A stretch of DNA of 55,474 bases from Porodaedalea pini (GCA_002794775.1 NBAY01000142.1:1-55474), one strand, 5' to 3'. Positions 22,445-32,135 are shown, numbered from the stretch's first letter. A program made the numbers and translations. The notes: a model not told the origin generated them from the sequence alone.

Positions 22445-24538
22445 TTACCCCCCCTTCAAGGTTGGGCGTCCCGACCAACCATGATCGCGGTCGTCAGGCT
22501 CGGTGTCGACGAAGAGTGGACGGAGTCGTTGACGAGGGATGTCGAGTTTCCGAGGTGCACCGGGATGTTTGAGGTAGAACTCAGCGATCGCCTCCTTCGC
22601 GTTTTCGCCGAAGTCCGTCTCAGGCTGCCAAGTAGGTTCATTGTAGCCGACCCACTTGACAAGGTACTGTAGTTTCCCTCGGTGTAGACGTGAGTCTAAG
22701 ACTTCCTCGAGTTCGTACTCCTCGTTGTCGACGATGTCTGGCGGTGGCGGCGGCGGTTGCTTCTGGCTTTCAAAGGACGGTTCGACGGCGGGTTTCAACA
22801 GGACTTCGTTGAAGACAGGGTGGACCTTTTTCCATTGCTTCGGGAGTTTGAGCTTGTACGCGCTCGCTCCTACTTTGTCGATGACGTCAAAGGGGCCGTA
22901 CCATTTGTCTGCGAGTTTCTTTGTCGGCGAGTCCGTGCTGATGTTTCGCCCGTCAAGGAAGACCTTGTCTCCAGCCCTGTACTCCACTGAAGCTCCTGCT
23001 GTCCGGTCATGGTAGCGCTTCATGTCCTCTGCTGCCTTGACTAGGTTGTCCTTAGCAACGCGATGAGTCTCCTTGATGTGCTTTGCAAATTCTTCCGCTG
23101 ACATGTTAGCAGATGAGGTTCGCGTCGTGTCAAAGCTCAAGGGGTGACGTCCTGTGTTCGCGTAGAAGGGGGACATCTTCGTTGCTGAGTGTTCGCGGTT
23201 GTTGTATGCGAACTCTGCGAGGGGGAGCCAGTCCTTCCAGTCCGATTGCCGATGGTTAACGAAGAGTTGAAGGTACTGTTCGAGCTCTTGGTTGACGCGT
23301 TCCATTTGACCATCCGTCTGTGGATGGTACGCTGTCGACGGGTTGCCTTCAATGTGCAGAAGTTTGTACAGCTCCTTCATCATCGACGCATCGAACTGCG
23401 TGCCTCGGTTGTGGATGATCTTCTTCGGCAGGCCATGGAGGCGGAAGACATGGTCGCGGTACAGCTGGGCCATGCCTTCTGCTGACAGCCTCGTCGTCGT
23501 CGGGATCGCGTGCATCTGCTTCGAGAACCTATCCACGAAGACGCAGATCGCGTTGTGTCCCTTGGAGTCCGGGAGCTCTCCAATTAGGTCGACTGTAACA
23601 ATTTCCCAGGGTCCTTCAGGAACAGCATTTGGATGGAGCGGTCTAGACCTCGACGTTCTTAAGGCTTTCGTCCGTTGACAACGGTCGCATCCTCGGACGT
23701 ATGCTCGGACGTCGGAGAACATCGATGCCCACCAGAAATCGCGACGGACGAGCTCTACTGTCTTCGACGCTCCTGGATGACCAGCCAGAACCGAGTCGTG
23801 GCACTCCCGCAACACGGCCTCCTTTATCGTTGATGGAACATACACCTTGCCTTTCATCCGCCACAACTCGTCGATCTCCACCAAACCCGTAGGCCTTTCC
23901 GACTCATCCTGCGCCCTCTGCGCTTCACCCACTCGTTCCACCACCTCGTCGCGCGATGTCCGCACCACCCCACGGTTCAACCACTTATCCTTGATGAACA
24001 CGACCCCATTGTTGTCATCCTTGCCCTGATCGTAGCCCGCCATGCGCGATAGCAGGTCGGCCTTGCCCATCGTCTTGCCCAACTTGTGTTCAAGGTGGAA
24101 GTCGAATTCTTCAAGTTCGGTCCGCCAGCGAGCTTGGCGATAGCTCAGCTTCTGTGCCGATCTGAAGTAGGTGAGGTTGGCGTGGTCGGACCAGATTTCA
24201 ATTTTGTGGCGAGCGCCAAGGAGGTATTGTCGCCACTCCTTGAGCGCTGAAACGATCGCGAGCATCTCCTTGTCGTAGATCTCGTAGTTTCGTTCCGCCG
24301 GTTCAAGTGCCTCTGACCTGTAGGCGATCACCCTCCACTTCCCTTCCTGCTTCTGCAACAACACACCACCGAGCGCAAAGTTCGACGAGTCCGCTTCTAC
24401 GCGGAAAGGGCCCTCGTCATTGGCGATGGCTAGGACTGGAGGTGAGCAGAGACGTTGTCTCAGCTCCTCGAACGCTTCCTGCTGTTTGGTCTCCCATACC
24501 CAGTCCTTCTTGCCCGTTAACGACGTCAACGGTCGGAC
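22445..24538 (-). CDS. Ty3 element 1 pol, 3' part: RNase H, integrase, chromodomain
   Basis: The second half of element 1 pol, cut from the first half (30738-32135) by element 2. It starts at RPLTSLTGKKDW, which continues the FIKDYSKVV of the other half when the insert is removed. Visible are RNase H (FRVEADSSNFALGGVLL), an integrase zinc region (HDSVLAGHPG, then CDRCQRTKA), integrase core (VDLIGELPDSKGHN, then TAYHPQTDGQMERVNQELE) and a C-terminal chromodomain (YLVKWVGYNEPTWQPE). The second catalytic Asp is replaced: the motif reads IIHNRGTQF where element 2 has IIHDRGTQF. The stop TAA at 22445-22447 abuts the LTR. The open frame running on to 24589 is an artefact, since it enters the LTR of element 2. 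Confidence 0.93.
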   Translation of the reverse strand, partial: VRPLTSLTGKKDWVWETKQQEAFEELRQRLCSPPVLAIANDEGPFRVEADSSNFALGGVLLQKQEGKWRVIAYRSEALEPAERNYEIYDKEMLAIVSALKEWRQYLLGARHKIEIWSDHANLTYFRSAQKLSYRQARWRTELEEFDFHLEHKLGKTMGKADLLSRMAGYDQGKDDNNGVVFIKDKWLNRGVVRTSRDEVVERVGEAQRAQDESERPTGLVEIDELWRMKGKVYVPSTIKEAVLRECHDSVLAGHPGASKTVELVRRDFWWASMFSDVRAYVRGCDRCQRTKALRTSRSRPLHPNAVPEGPWEIVTVDLIGELPDSKGHNAICVFVDRFSKQMHAIPTTTRLSAEGMAQLYRDHVFRLHGLPKKIIHNRGTQFDASMMKELYKLLHIEGNPSTAYHPQTDGQMERVNQELEQYLQLFVNHRQSDWKDWLPLAEFAYNNREHSATKMSPFYANTGRHPLSFDTTRTSSANMSAEEFAKHIKETHRVAKDNLVKAAEDMKRYHDRTAGASVEYRAGDKVFLDGRNISTDSPTKKLADKWYGPFDVIDKVGASAYKLKLPKQWKKVHPVFNEVLLKPAVEPSFESQKQPPPPPPDIVDNEEYELEEVLDSRLHRGKLQYLVKWVGYNEPTWQPETDFGENAKEAIAEFYLKHPGAPRKLDIPRQRLRPLFVDTEPDDRDHGWSGRPTLKGG
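22448..22457 (-). other. Polypurine tract of Ty3 element 1
   Basis: GAAGGGGGGG on the minus strand, inside the last pol codons and separated from the 3' LTR only by the TAA stop. It primes plus-strand DNA synthesis in such elements. Confidence 0.85.
24534..24538. repeat. Target-site duplication of Ty3 element 2, left copy (CGGAC)
   Basis: CGGAC directly precedes the LTR start TGTTAG at 24539 and recurs at 30733-30737. Removing the insert and one copy restores the element 1 pol frame. Confidence 0.95.
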
Positions 24539-24688
24539 TGTTAGAACCTGAACTTTTACCATTTCCTTTATTATATTCGTCCTTTTCATTATATTTACCC
24601 ATCTTACACAATCATTCCCACACTACCTTCATTCGTTCCATTCCCACTCGTTATGTAATGTTAGGTAATATAGTCCCACGGTCGTCGC

Positions 24689-24694
24689 TATATA
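24689..24694 (+). promoter_or_regulatory. LTR TATA box of element 2
   Basis: TATATA sits 33 bp upstream of 24722, the first base of the 11-nt segment complementary to the primer-binding site. The spacing fits transcription starting exactly where the self-priming model requires. The same arrangement exists in element 1. Confidence 0.7.
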
Positions 24695-24731
24695 GGGTCT
24701 CAGGAATCGCATGAACTCCTTGTTCTGCTTT

Positions 24732-24822
24732 TCCTCTTACCTCCGCGACGACCTAGGTGAGACTCGTTCCCCTTGTATTAGTTTAGACTTGTATTAATCC
24801 TCTTACCTCCGCGACGACCTAG
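24732..24822 (+). repeat. 25-bp direct repeat in the LTR of element 2
   Basis: Two perfect 25-bp copies (24732-24756 and 24798-24822; core CCTCCGCGACGACCTAG) occur 66 bp apart just after the predicted transcription start. They recur in all four LTRs. Function unknown. Confidence 0.85.
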
Positions 24823-24928
24823 CCTGAGTAAGCGTGTCCCGAGTCTACGCTCGAGTATAGCACGTCCCAGACGACAGTCAGCCGAGGCCTGCCCAGTCCG
24901 AGTTGTCTCCCGGGCTCCCGCCTAACAT

Positions 24929-24939
24929 AAAAGCAGAAC
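24929..24939 (+). other. Self-priming primer-binding site of element 2
   Basis: AAAAGCAGAAC, one base after the 5' LTR, is the exact reverse complement of GTTCTGCTTTT at 24722-24732 in the LTR. No tRNA-type TGG follows the LTR. In Tf1 and related chromoviruses the first 11 nt of the transcript fold back on the binding site and, after cleavage, prime reverse transcription; this match has the same length and position. Confidence 0.8.
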
Positions 24940-25637
24940 CTCACCCAGGCTCATCCCCAGCGTAAGTCGTCGCTGTCGACTCGCCTTCACTCGGTCTAGA
25001 GGAGCGCTCCCCTCGACGGACTTGACGTGTAAACCCCCTAAACGACAACCCTCAACCCTGCCCGGACGTTTTTGGACGTTCGTGTATTACGTAAATATAT
25101 CAACCGACATTTCCCGACCCTGGCTCTACGAATTAGCCTCTGGTGGAGCACGCACCTAACGTGGACGTGGGTAACAAGACGAGTCCAAACTTCGACGACA
25201 ATCTCGTTTGTAATCTCACTTGGATCCTACCGCCTCGTCATCAACTTCGCTGACGAACCCGCTCAACGTTGGCGTAACCCCGGATCGAACGCGCAACCAA
25301 TCCCGGTCCCTCCGCCAACGTCAAGATAGATCTCACCGACGAACAGCAACGGGCCCTTCCTGCTTCAGCCCGTTGGGATCCAGACCGACCAGGCTACGTC
25401 GCGACCAATAATAGCGGCGTCACTCACGACATCTGGTGGAGTGAAATCCAGCGCAGCTGGTATTCATCAGATGAACGAGGGAGGAGAGCAAGGTGGCCCC
25501 CAGCTGCTCCGTCGTCACCTGCACCGTCAACGTCTACGGTCAACCTACCACCGACCCCAGGTCCTTACCGCGAAACCAACAGAGACCCCTCACCGCCGAC
25601 TCCTCCAGAACCTTCGACACCCGCACCCGAACCCGCG

Positions 25638-26717
25638 ATGTCAGCAGAAGGTTTCAGCCAACAGCAAATGGCGCAGATCGCGGCCATCGTTGCGAATGCC
25701 TTCGCCCATCAGGCGAACAACGCCCCAGCACCAGTCGCGGCCGCTAACCCCCTGACCCCCAACATAGATGTCGCCCGACCACGAGAATTCACTGGTGGCG
25801 ACGATTACCTCAACTTCAGACGTGAAGTCCTCCTCTTTGTATCCGCAAATCCAAGTCGATACCCTACGTCGGAGAGTAAGATTTATGTAGCTCTCTCCTA
25901 CCTGAAGGGTGGTAATGCGGCAACGTGGGCGCAGAACTACGTCGAGGAGTCGACAACGTCGGGGATCGTCACCTTCACCGACAGCTGGGAAAGATTCCAG
26001 GAACGACTCGACGCCTCGTTCGACGACCCGAATCGCAAGGAGAAAGCGCTGAAGGATTTCCGAGATAAGGTTCAGAAGGACCTAACCGCGGACGAGTTCT
26101 TCCAGAAATTCGACGTGATAATTAAGCGCGCCGAGTTGAAAGACAACAGCGTTATCTGCGATCGCCTCAAGCGGGCGATGAACATCGAGGTGGTCCGTGG
26201 AGTGCTAAGGTCGACGCCAGTCCCAACGAAATACGAGGATTGGAAGAACAAGGCAATCGAAATAGACCGCGGCGAACAACAGATTCGCGCTATCCAACGA
26301 GGACACGCCTTTCTTCCCCCTCCTCGCCTACCACAACAGGCACCCCCAGCTCGTCGTCAGGTAGCGGCCCCTCACGTCGACAGACGCGATGCGACCGGCG
26401 TCACCTTTGGAGGCGCTGGTCAACCGATGGACGTCTCGATGAACGAGGCACAACGACGACGTGCGTGCTGGATCTGTGGTGGGCTGGGCCACTTTAAGGA
26501 CAAGTGCCCACAGGCGAAACCGATCATCCAGCGCATGCTGGAACTGATGGCGCCAGGCGAACGTCGTGTCCTCGCCGACGAGCTCGGAGCGATGAAGGAG
26601 TCGGCCTTCGAGGAAGTCGTAGACACTCGGAGGTCGACAGTGGAGGACTATGTGGAGGAAGAAGGCGATAACGAAGAGGTCGTCGACTCGCAGGGTTTTG
26701 CGAATGGTCAGGCGTAG
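25638..26717 (+). CDS. Ty3 element 2 gag (capsid and nucleocapsid)
   Basis: 359 aa from the first ATG in frame. A capsid-type retrotransposon gag domain covers about residues 45-220 (for example DYLNFRREVLLFVSANP and FQERLDASFDDPNRKEKALK). A CCHC zinc knuckle, CWICGGLGHFKDKC, lies near 285-298 and should bind the element RNA. The frame is open upstream of this ATG, and its protein sequence (VKIDLTDEQQRAL onward) is conserved in element 1, so the true N-terminus may be further upstream or use a non-AUG start. Near the end, CAG GGT TTT forms a -1 slippery site. The stop is TAG at 26715. The product is intact. Confidence 0.9.
   Translation: MSAEGFSQQQMAQIAAIVANAFAHQANNAPAPVAAANPLTPNIDVARPREFTGGDDYLNFRREVLLFVSANPSRYPTSESKIYVALSYLKGGNAATWAQNYVEESTTSGIVTFTDSWERFQERLDASFDDPNRKEKALKDFRDKVQKDLTADEFFQKFDVIIKRAELKDNSVICDRLKRAMNIEVVRGVLRSTPVPTKYEDWKNKAIEIDRGEQQIRAIQRGHAFLPPPRLPQQAPPARRQVAAPHVDRRDATGVTFGGAGQPMDVSMNEAQRRRACWICGGLGHFKDKCPQAKPIIQRMLELMAPGERRVLADELGAMKESAFEEVVDTRRSTVEDYVEEEGDNEEVVDSQGFANGQA
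26693..26699 (+). promoter_or_regulatory. Putative -1 ribosomal frameshift site, gag/pol of element 2
   Basis: The heptamer G GGT TTT lies in the gag frame in the canonical X XXY YYZ register, 15 nt before the gag stop codon. pol is in the -1 frame and open through this point. Six nt downstream, GGTCAG (26706-26711) can pair with CTGACC (26730-26735), with a possible inner GCC/GGC pairing. All parts are kept in element 1 (heptamer at 32285-32291). Confidence 0.7.
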
Positions 26718-29700
26718 CCATCGGGGCGACTGACCGAGAGGAACAAGAGACTTCGAATCCGGATCCGCTAAAATATAACCAACCGTTTGTACAATACGTA
26801 GATGCGAACAACGTCGATGGTTTTCCCGATTACGAAGTCTCCACCGGTGTGAACAAGAATGAAGGATATGAACAACTGTTCATGAGAGGAACTGGCGGAC
26901 GCCAACTGGACCTTCTCCTGACCGTCGAGCATGAAATAGCTGGTGAGGCGAGAGAGGTAGATGCACATGCCCTTGTGGATTCGGGATGCACGGGATCCTG
27001 CATCGACGTCAGGTTCGTCGAGAGGTACGGGTTGGAAATGAAACGCTACATTCGACCCCTCGCGGTGCTGAACGCCGATGGCACACACAATGAGGCCGGA
27101 TTGATCGAGGAGTACGTTGACGTCGAACTCCTGATCGGCCATCATCGGGAGAAGATCGTCCTCGCAGTAACGTCCCTAGCGTCGTCGAACATCTTCCTGG
27201 GGTACGACTGGCTTCGACGTCACAATCCGGAGGTCGACTGGAAAACGGGCTCAATCGAATTCACCCGCTGTCCAGAAGAATGTGCGATCGAGAGGGAGCC
27301 GGTGGAGGACCTAGGCGAGGTGAAGAAGGTGGTGGAACAGATGAGGAGGGTGAGTGAAATGCGAATGGACAAGACGTCCTGGCCCGCATACCTCGACGAC
27401 TACACCGACGTTTTCAGCGAAAAAGGTTTTGAGAAGCTACCGGAACACCGACCCTGGGACCATGTCATCGACTTGAAGCCCGACTTCAAACCGAGCGACT
27501 GTAAGATCTACCCGCTCACGCCGACTGAGCAGCAGTCACTCAAGGACTTCCTTGATGAAAACCTGAAGTCAGGTCGCATTCGACGGTCGATATCACCCAT
27601 GGCGTCGCCCTTCTTCTTCATTAAGAAGGCCGACAAATCGCTACGCCCCATCCAGGATTACCGTAAGCTCAATGACGGTACGATCAAGAACAAGTATCCC
27701 CTCCCTCTCATTGACGAACTCGTCGACAAGGTCAAGAAAGCGAAGTACATCACTAAGCTTGACCTTCGCTGGGGGTACTACAATATCCGGATCCGCGAGG
27801 GTGACGAATGGAAAGCAGCGTTTCGCACGAACATGGGCCTCTTCGAACCGACGGTCATGTTTTTTGGTCTTTGCAACGCGCCGGCCACGTTCCAGGCCTT
27901 TGTCAACCACATCTTTAAGGATCTAATCTACGCGAACTTGATCATCGTATACCTCGACGACATCCTGATCCTCTCGGAAACCATTGAGGAGCATATCGAC
28001 ACGTCGAGGCGCGTACTCCAGATCCTCCGAGAGAATGGCCTGTACCTGAAGCCGGAGAAGTGCGAGTTTGACGCCAAGGTCGTCAAATACCTCGGCCACA
28101 TCATCGGCAATGGAGAGATCAGGGCTGACCCGGCAAAGACGGAGGCGATTGCGAACTGGCCAGTCCCACGGAACCTCAAGGAGCTGCAACAGTTCCTCGG
28201 CATGGGAAACTGGCTGAGACGGTTTATTAAGGACTACAGCAAGGTGGTCCGACCGTTGACGTCGTTAACAGGCAAGAAGGACTGGGTATGGGAGACCGAA
28301 CAGCAGGAAGCGTTCGAGGAGCTGAGACGACGTCTCTGCTCACCTCCAGTCCTAGCCATCGCCAATGACGAGGGCCCTTTCCGCGTAGAAGCGGACTCGT
28401 CGAACTTTGCGCTCGGTGGTGTGTTGTTGCAGAAGCAGGAAGGGAAGTGGAGGGTGATCGCCTACAGGTCAGAGGCACTTGAACCGGCGGAACGAAACTA
28501 CGAGATCTACGACAAGGAGATGCTCGCGATCATTTCGGCGCTCAAGGAGTGGCGACAATACCTCCTTGGCGCTCACCACAAAATTGAAATCTGGTCCGAC
28601 CACGCCAACCTCACCTACTTCAGGTCAGCACAGAAGCTGAGCTATCGTCAAGCTCGCTGGCGAACCGAACTCGAGGAATTCGACTTCCACCTCGAACACA
28701 AATCGGGGAAGACAATGGGCAAGGCCGACTTGCTGTCACGCAAGGCGGGCTATGATCAGGGCAAGGATGACAATGACGACGTTGTGTTCATCAAGGAGAA
28801 ATGGCTGAACCGTGGGGTGGTAAGGACGTCGCGTGATGAGATGTTGGAACGAGTGGGTGAGGCGCAGAGAACGCAAGACAAATCGGAGAGGCCGACGAAT
28901 ATGGTGAAGGTCGACGGGTTGTGGCGGATGAAAGGCAAGGTGTACGTGCCGTCGACGATGAAGGAAGCAGTATTGCGGGAGTACCACGACTCGACCCTGG
29001 CAGGACATCCTGGATCGTCGAAGACGGTCGAACTGGTACGTCGAGACTTCTGGTGGGCGTCAATGTTCTCCGATGTCCGAACATACGTCCGAGGATGCAA
29101 CCGTTGCCAACGGACGAAAGCCTTAAGAACGTCGAGGTCAAGACCGCTTCATCCTAATGCGATCCCTGAAGGTCCCTGGGAGATCGTCACGGTCGACCTA
29201 ATCGGAGAACTCCCGGACTCTAAGGGACACAATGCAATCTGCGTCTTCGTGGACAGATTCTCGAAACAGATGCATGCCATCCCGACGACGACGAAACTGT
29301 CAGCGGAAGGCATGGCTCAGTTATACCGAGACCACGTCTTCCGCCTCCATGGCCTACCGAAGAAGATCATCCACGACCGAGGCACACAGTTCGATGCGTC
29401 AATGATGAAGGAGCTATACAAACTCCTACGCATCGAAGGCAACCCGTCAACGGCATACCACCCACAAACGGACGGTCAGACGGAACGCGTCAATCAAGAG
29501 CTCGAACAGTACCTCCGGCTCTTCGTCGATCATCGGCAATCGGACTGGAAAGACTGGCTCCCCCTCGCAGAGTTCGCATACAACAACCGCGAACATTCAG
29601 CAACAAGGATGTCACCCTTCTACGCAAACACCGGACGTCACCCTATGAGCTTCGACACCGTACGAACTTCCTCTGCCAACATGTCGGCGGAAGAATTCGC

Positions 29701-30343
29701 CAAGCACATCAAGGAGACTCATCGCGTTGCTAAGGACAATCTAGTCAAGGCAGCAGAGGACATGAAGCGCTACCATGACCGGACAGCAGGAGCTTCGGTG
29801 GAGTACAAGGCTGGAGACAAAGTCTTCCTTGACGGGCGAAACATCAGTACGGACTCGCCGACGAAGAAACTCACAGACAAATGGTACGGCCCCTTTGACA
29901 TCGTCAACAAGGTAGGAGCGAGCGCGTACAAGCTCAAACTCCCGAAGTGATGGAAAAAGGTCCACCCTGTCTTCAACGAAGCCCTGTTGAAACCCGCCGT
30001 CGAACCGTCCTTTGAAAGCCAGAAGCAACCGCCGCCGCCACCGCCAGACATCGTCGACAACGAGGAGGAATACGAACTCGAGGAAGTCTTAGACTCGCGT
30101 CTGCACCGAGGGAAACTACAGTACCTTGTCAAGTGGGTCGGCTACAATGAACCTACTTGGCAGCCTGAGACGGATTTCGGCGAGAACGCGAAGGAGGCGA
30201 TCACTGAGTTCTACCTCAAACATCCCGGTGCACCTCGGAAACTCGACATCCCTCATCAACGACTCTGTCCGCTCTTCTTCGACACCGAGCCTGACGACCG
30301 CGATCATGGTTGGTCGGGACGCCCAACCTTGAAGGGGGGGTAA
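26702..30343 (+). pseudogene. Ty3 element 2 pol: protease, RT, RNase H, integrase, chromodomain, with one internal stop
   Basis: pol is read by -1 frameshift from gag. In order it contains: aspartic protease (ALVDSGCTGSCID); reverse transcriptase with PLPLIDELVDKVKKAKYITK and the catalytic IVYLDDILIL; RNase H (FRVEADSSNFALGG); the integrase zinc region (HPGSSKTVELVRRDFWW, CNRCQRTKA); the integrase core with its full D,D,E set (VDLIGELPDS, IIHDRGTQF, TDGQTERVNQELE); and a chromodomain (LQYLVKWVGYNEPTWQPE). The frame is open to 29947, where AAG TGA TGG replaces the AAG CAA TGG of element 1. After this TGA the same frame continues open to TAA at 30341-30343, adjoining the LTR. The stop removes the tail and chromodomain, which in chromoviruses helps target insertion to chromatin. 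Confidence 0.92.
30331..30340 (+). other. Polypurine tract of Ty3 element 2
   Basis: GAAGGGGGGG encodes the last residues of pol (KGG) and is followed by TAA and then the LTR. It is the expected plus-strand primer. Confidence 0.88.
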
Positions 30344-30732
30344 TGTTAGAACCTGAACTTTTACCATTTCCTTTATTATATTCGTCCTTTTCATTATATT
30401 TACCCATCTTACACAATCATTCCCACACTACCTTCATTCGTTCCATTCCCACTCGTTATGTAATGTTAGGTAATATAGTCCCACGGTCGTCGCTATATAG
30501 GGTCTCAGGAATCGCATGAACTCCTTGTTCTGCTTTTCCTCTTACCTCCGCGACGACCTAGGTGAGACTCGTTCCCCTTGTATTAGTTTAGACTTGTATT
30601 AATCCTCTTACCTCCGCGACGACCTAGCCTGAGTAAGCGTGTCCCGAGTCTACGCTCGAGTATAGCACGTCCCAGACGACAGTCAGCCGAGGCCTGCCCA
30701 GTCCGAGTTGTCTCCCGGGCTCCCGCCTAACA
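30344..30732 (+). repeat. 3' LTR of Ty3 element 2
   Basis: 389 bp; I see no difference from the 5' LTR at 24539-24927. Confidence 0.96.
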
Positions 30733-30737
30733 CGGAC
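30733..30737. repeat. Target-site duplication of Ty3 element 2, right copy (CGGAC)
   Basis: Directly follows the LTR end CTAACA and matches 24534-24538. Confidence 0.95.
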
Positions 30738-32135
30738 CACCTTGCTGTAGTCCTTAATAAACCGTCTCAGCCAGTTTCCCATACTGAGGAACTGTTGCAG
30801 CTCCTTGAGGTTCCGTGGGACTGGCCAGTTCGCAATCGCTTCCGTCTTTGCCGGGTCAGCCCTGATCTCGCCATTGCCGATGATGTGGCCGAGGTATTTG
30901 ACGACCTTGGCGTCAAACTCGCACTTCTCCGGCTTCAAGTACAGGCCATTCTCTCGGAGGATCTGGAGTACGCGCCTCGACGTGTCGATATGCTCCTCAA
31001 TGGTTTCCGAGAGGATCAGGATGTCGTCGAGGTATACAATAATCAAGTTCGCGTAGATTAGGTCCTTAAAGATGTGGTTAACAAAGGCCTGGAACGTGGC
31101 TGGCGCGTTGCAAAGGCCAAAAAACATGACCGTTGGTTCGAAGAGGCCCATGTTCGTGCGAAACGCCGCCTTCCATTCGTCACCTTCGCGGATCCGGATA
31201 TTGTAGTACCCCCAGCGAAGGTCAAGCTTAGTGATGTACTTCGCTTTCTTGACCTTGTCGACGAGTTCGTCAATGAGAGGGAGGGGATACTTGTTCTTGA
31301 TCGTACCGTCATTGAGCTTACGGTAATCCTGGATGGGGCGTAGCGATTTGTCGGCCTTCTTTATGAAGAAGAAGGGCGACGCCATGGGCGATATCGACCG
31401 TCGAATGCGACCCGACTTCAGATTTTCATCAAGGAGGTCCTTGAGCGACTGCTGCTCAGTTGGCGTGAGCGGGTAAATCTTACAGTCGCTCGGTTTGAAG
31501 TCAGGCTTCAAGTCGATGACATGGTCCCAGGGCCGGTGTTCCGGCAGCTTCTCAAAACCTTTTTCGCTGAAAACGTCGGCGTAGTCGTTGAGGTATGCGG
31601 GCCAGGACGCCTTGTCCATTCGCATCTCACTCACCCTCCTCATCTGCTCCACCGCCTTTTTCATCCTGCCTAGGTCCTCCACCGTTTCCTTCTCAATCGC
31701 ACATTCTTCTGGACAGCGGGTGAATTCGATTGAACCCGTTTTCCAGTCGACCTCCGGATTGTGACGTCGAAGCCAGTCGTACCCCAGGAAGATGTTTGAC
31801 GACGCTAGGGACGTTACTGCGAGGACGATCCTCTCCCGGTGACAGCCGATCACGAGCTCGACGTCAACATACTCCTCGATCAGTCCAGCCTCATTGTGCG
31901 TGCCATCGGCGTTGAGCACCGCGAGGGGTCGAATGTAGCGTTTCATTTCCAACCCGTACCTCTCGACGAATCTGACGTCGATGCAGGATCCCGTGCATCC
32001 CGAATCCACAAGGGCATGCGCATCTACTTCTCTCGCCTCACCCGCTATTTCATGCTCGACGGTCAGGAGAAGGTCCAGCTGGCGTCCACCAGTTCCTCTC
32101 ATGAACAGTTGCTCATACCTTTCCTCTTTGTTCAC
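30738..32135 (-). CDS. Ty3 element 1 pol, 5' part: protease and reverse transcriptase
   Basis: The first half of element 1 pol, ended by the insertion of element 2 just after FIKDYSKVV. It has the protease motif ALVDSGCTGSCID and the reverse transcriptase with IVYLDDILIL. The interval given starts at a GTG codon; the frame is open further back to the frameshift site at 32285-32291, so translation is most likely a Gag-Pol fusion. Together with 22445-24538 it forms one frame without stops. The extra residues read beyond 30738 into the LTR are not part of the protein. Confidence 0.92.

Larger units (their letters stand above)
24539..24927 (+). repeat. 5' LTR of Ty3 element 2
   Basis: 389 bp, TGTTAG at the start and CTAACA at the end. 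It holds the promoter (TATATA at 24689), the predicted start of transcription near 24722, and a 25-bp direct repeat (24732-24756 and 24798-24822). Confidence 0.96.
24539..30732 (+). mobile_element. Ty3/gypsy chromovirus element 2 (plus strand), youngest insertion
   Basis: A complete 6,194-bp element inserted in the pol gene of element 1 in the opposite orientation. LTRs of 389 bp (24539-24927, 30344-30732) appear identical. The order is 5' LTR, self-priming site (24929-24939), gag (25638-26717), -1 frameshift site (26693-26699), pol (to 30343), polypurine tract and 3' LTR. Identical LTRs and a perfect 5-bp duplication point to a recent insertion. The only clear lesion is a TGA at 29948-29950 near the end of the integrase C-terminal region, before the chromodomain. 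It is closely related to element 1, but the LTRs differ in length by 24 bp. Confidence 0.96.

Noticed and set aside
24539..24589. Start of the 714-residue frame in element 1 pol within an LTR (MKRTNIIKEMV).
   Set aside because: These residues are read from the LTR of element 2 on the opposite strand; the true pol continues at 30738 across the insertion.
30624..30737. C-terminal tail of the 503-residue element 1 frame (RREPGRQLGLGRP and beyond).
   Set aside because: It is antisense LTR sequence of element 2 plus the target duplication, not part of the reverse transcriptase.
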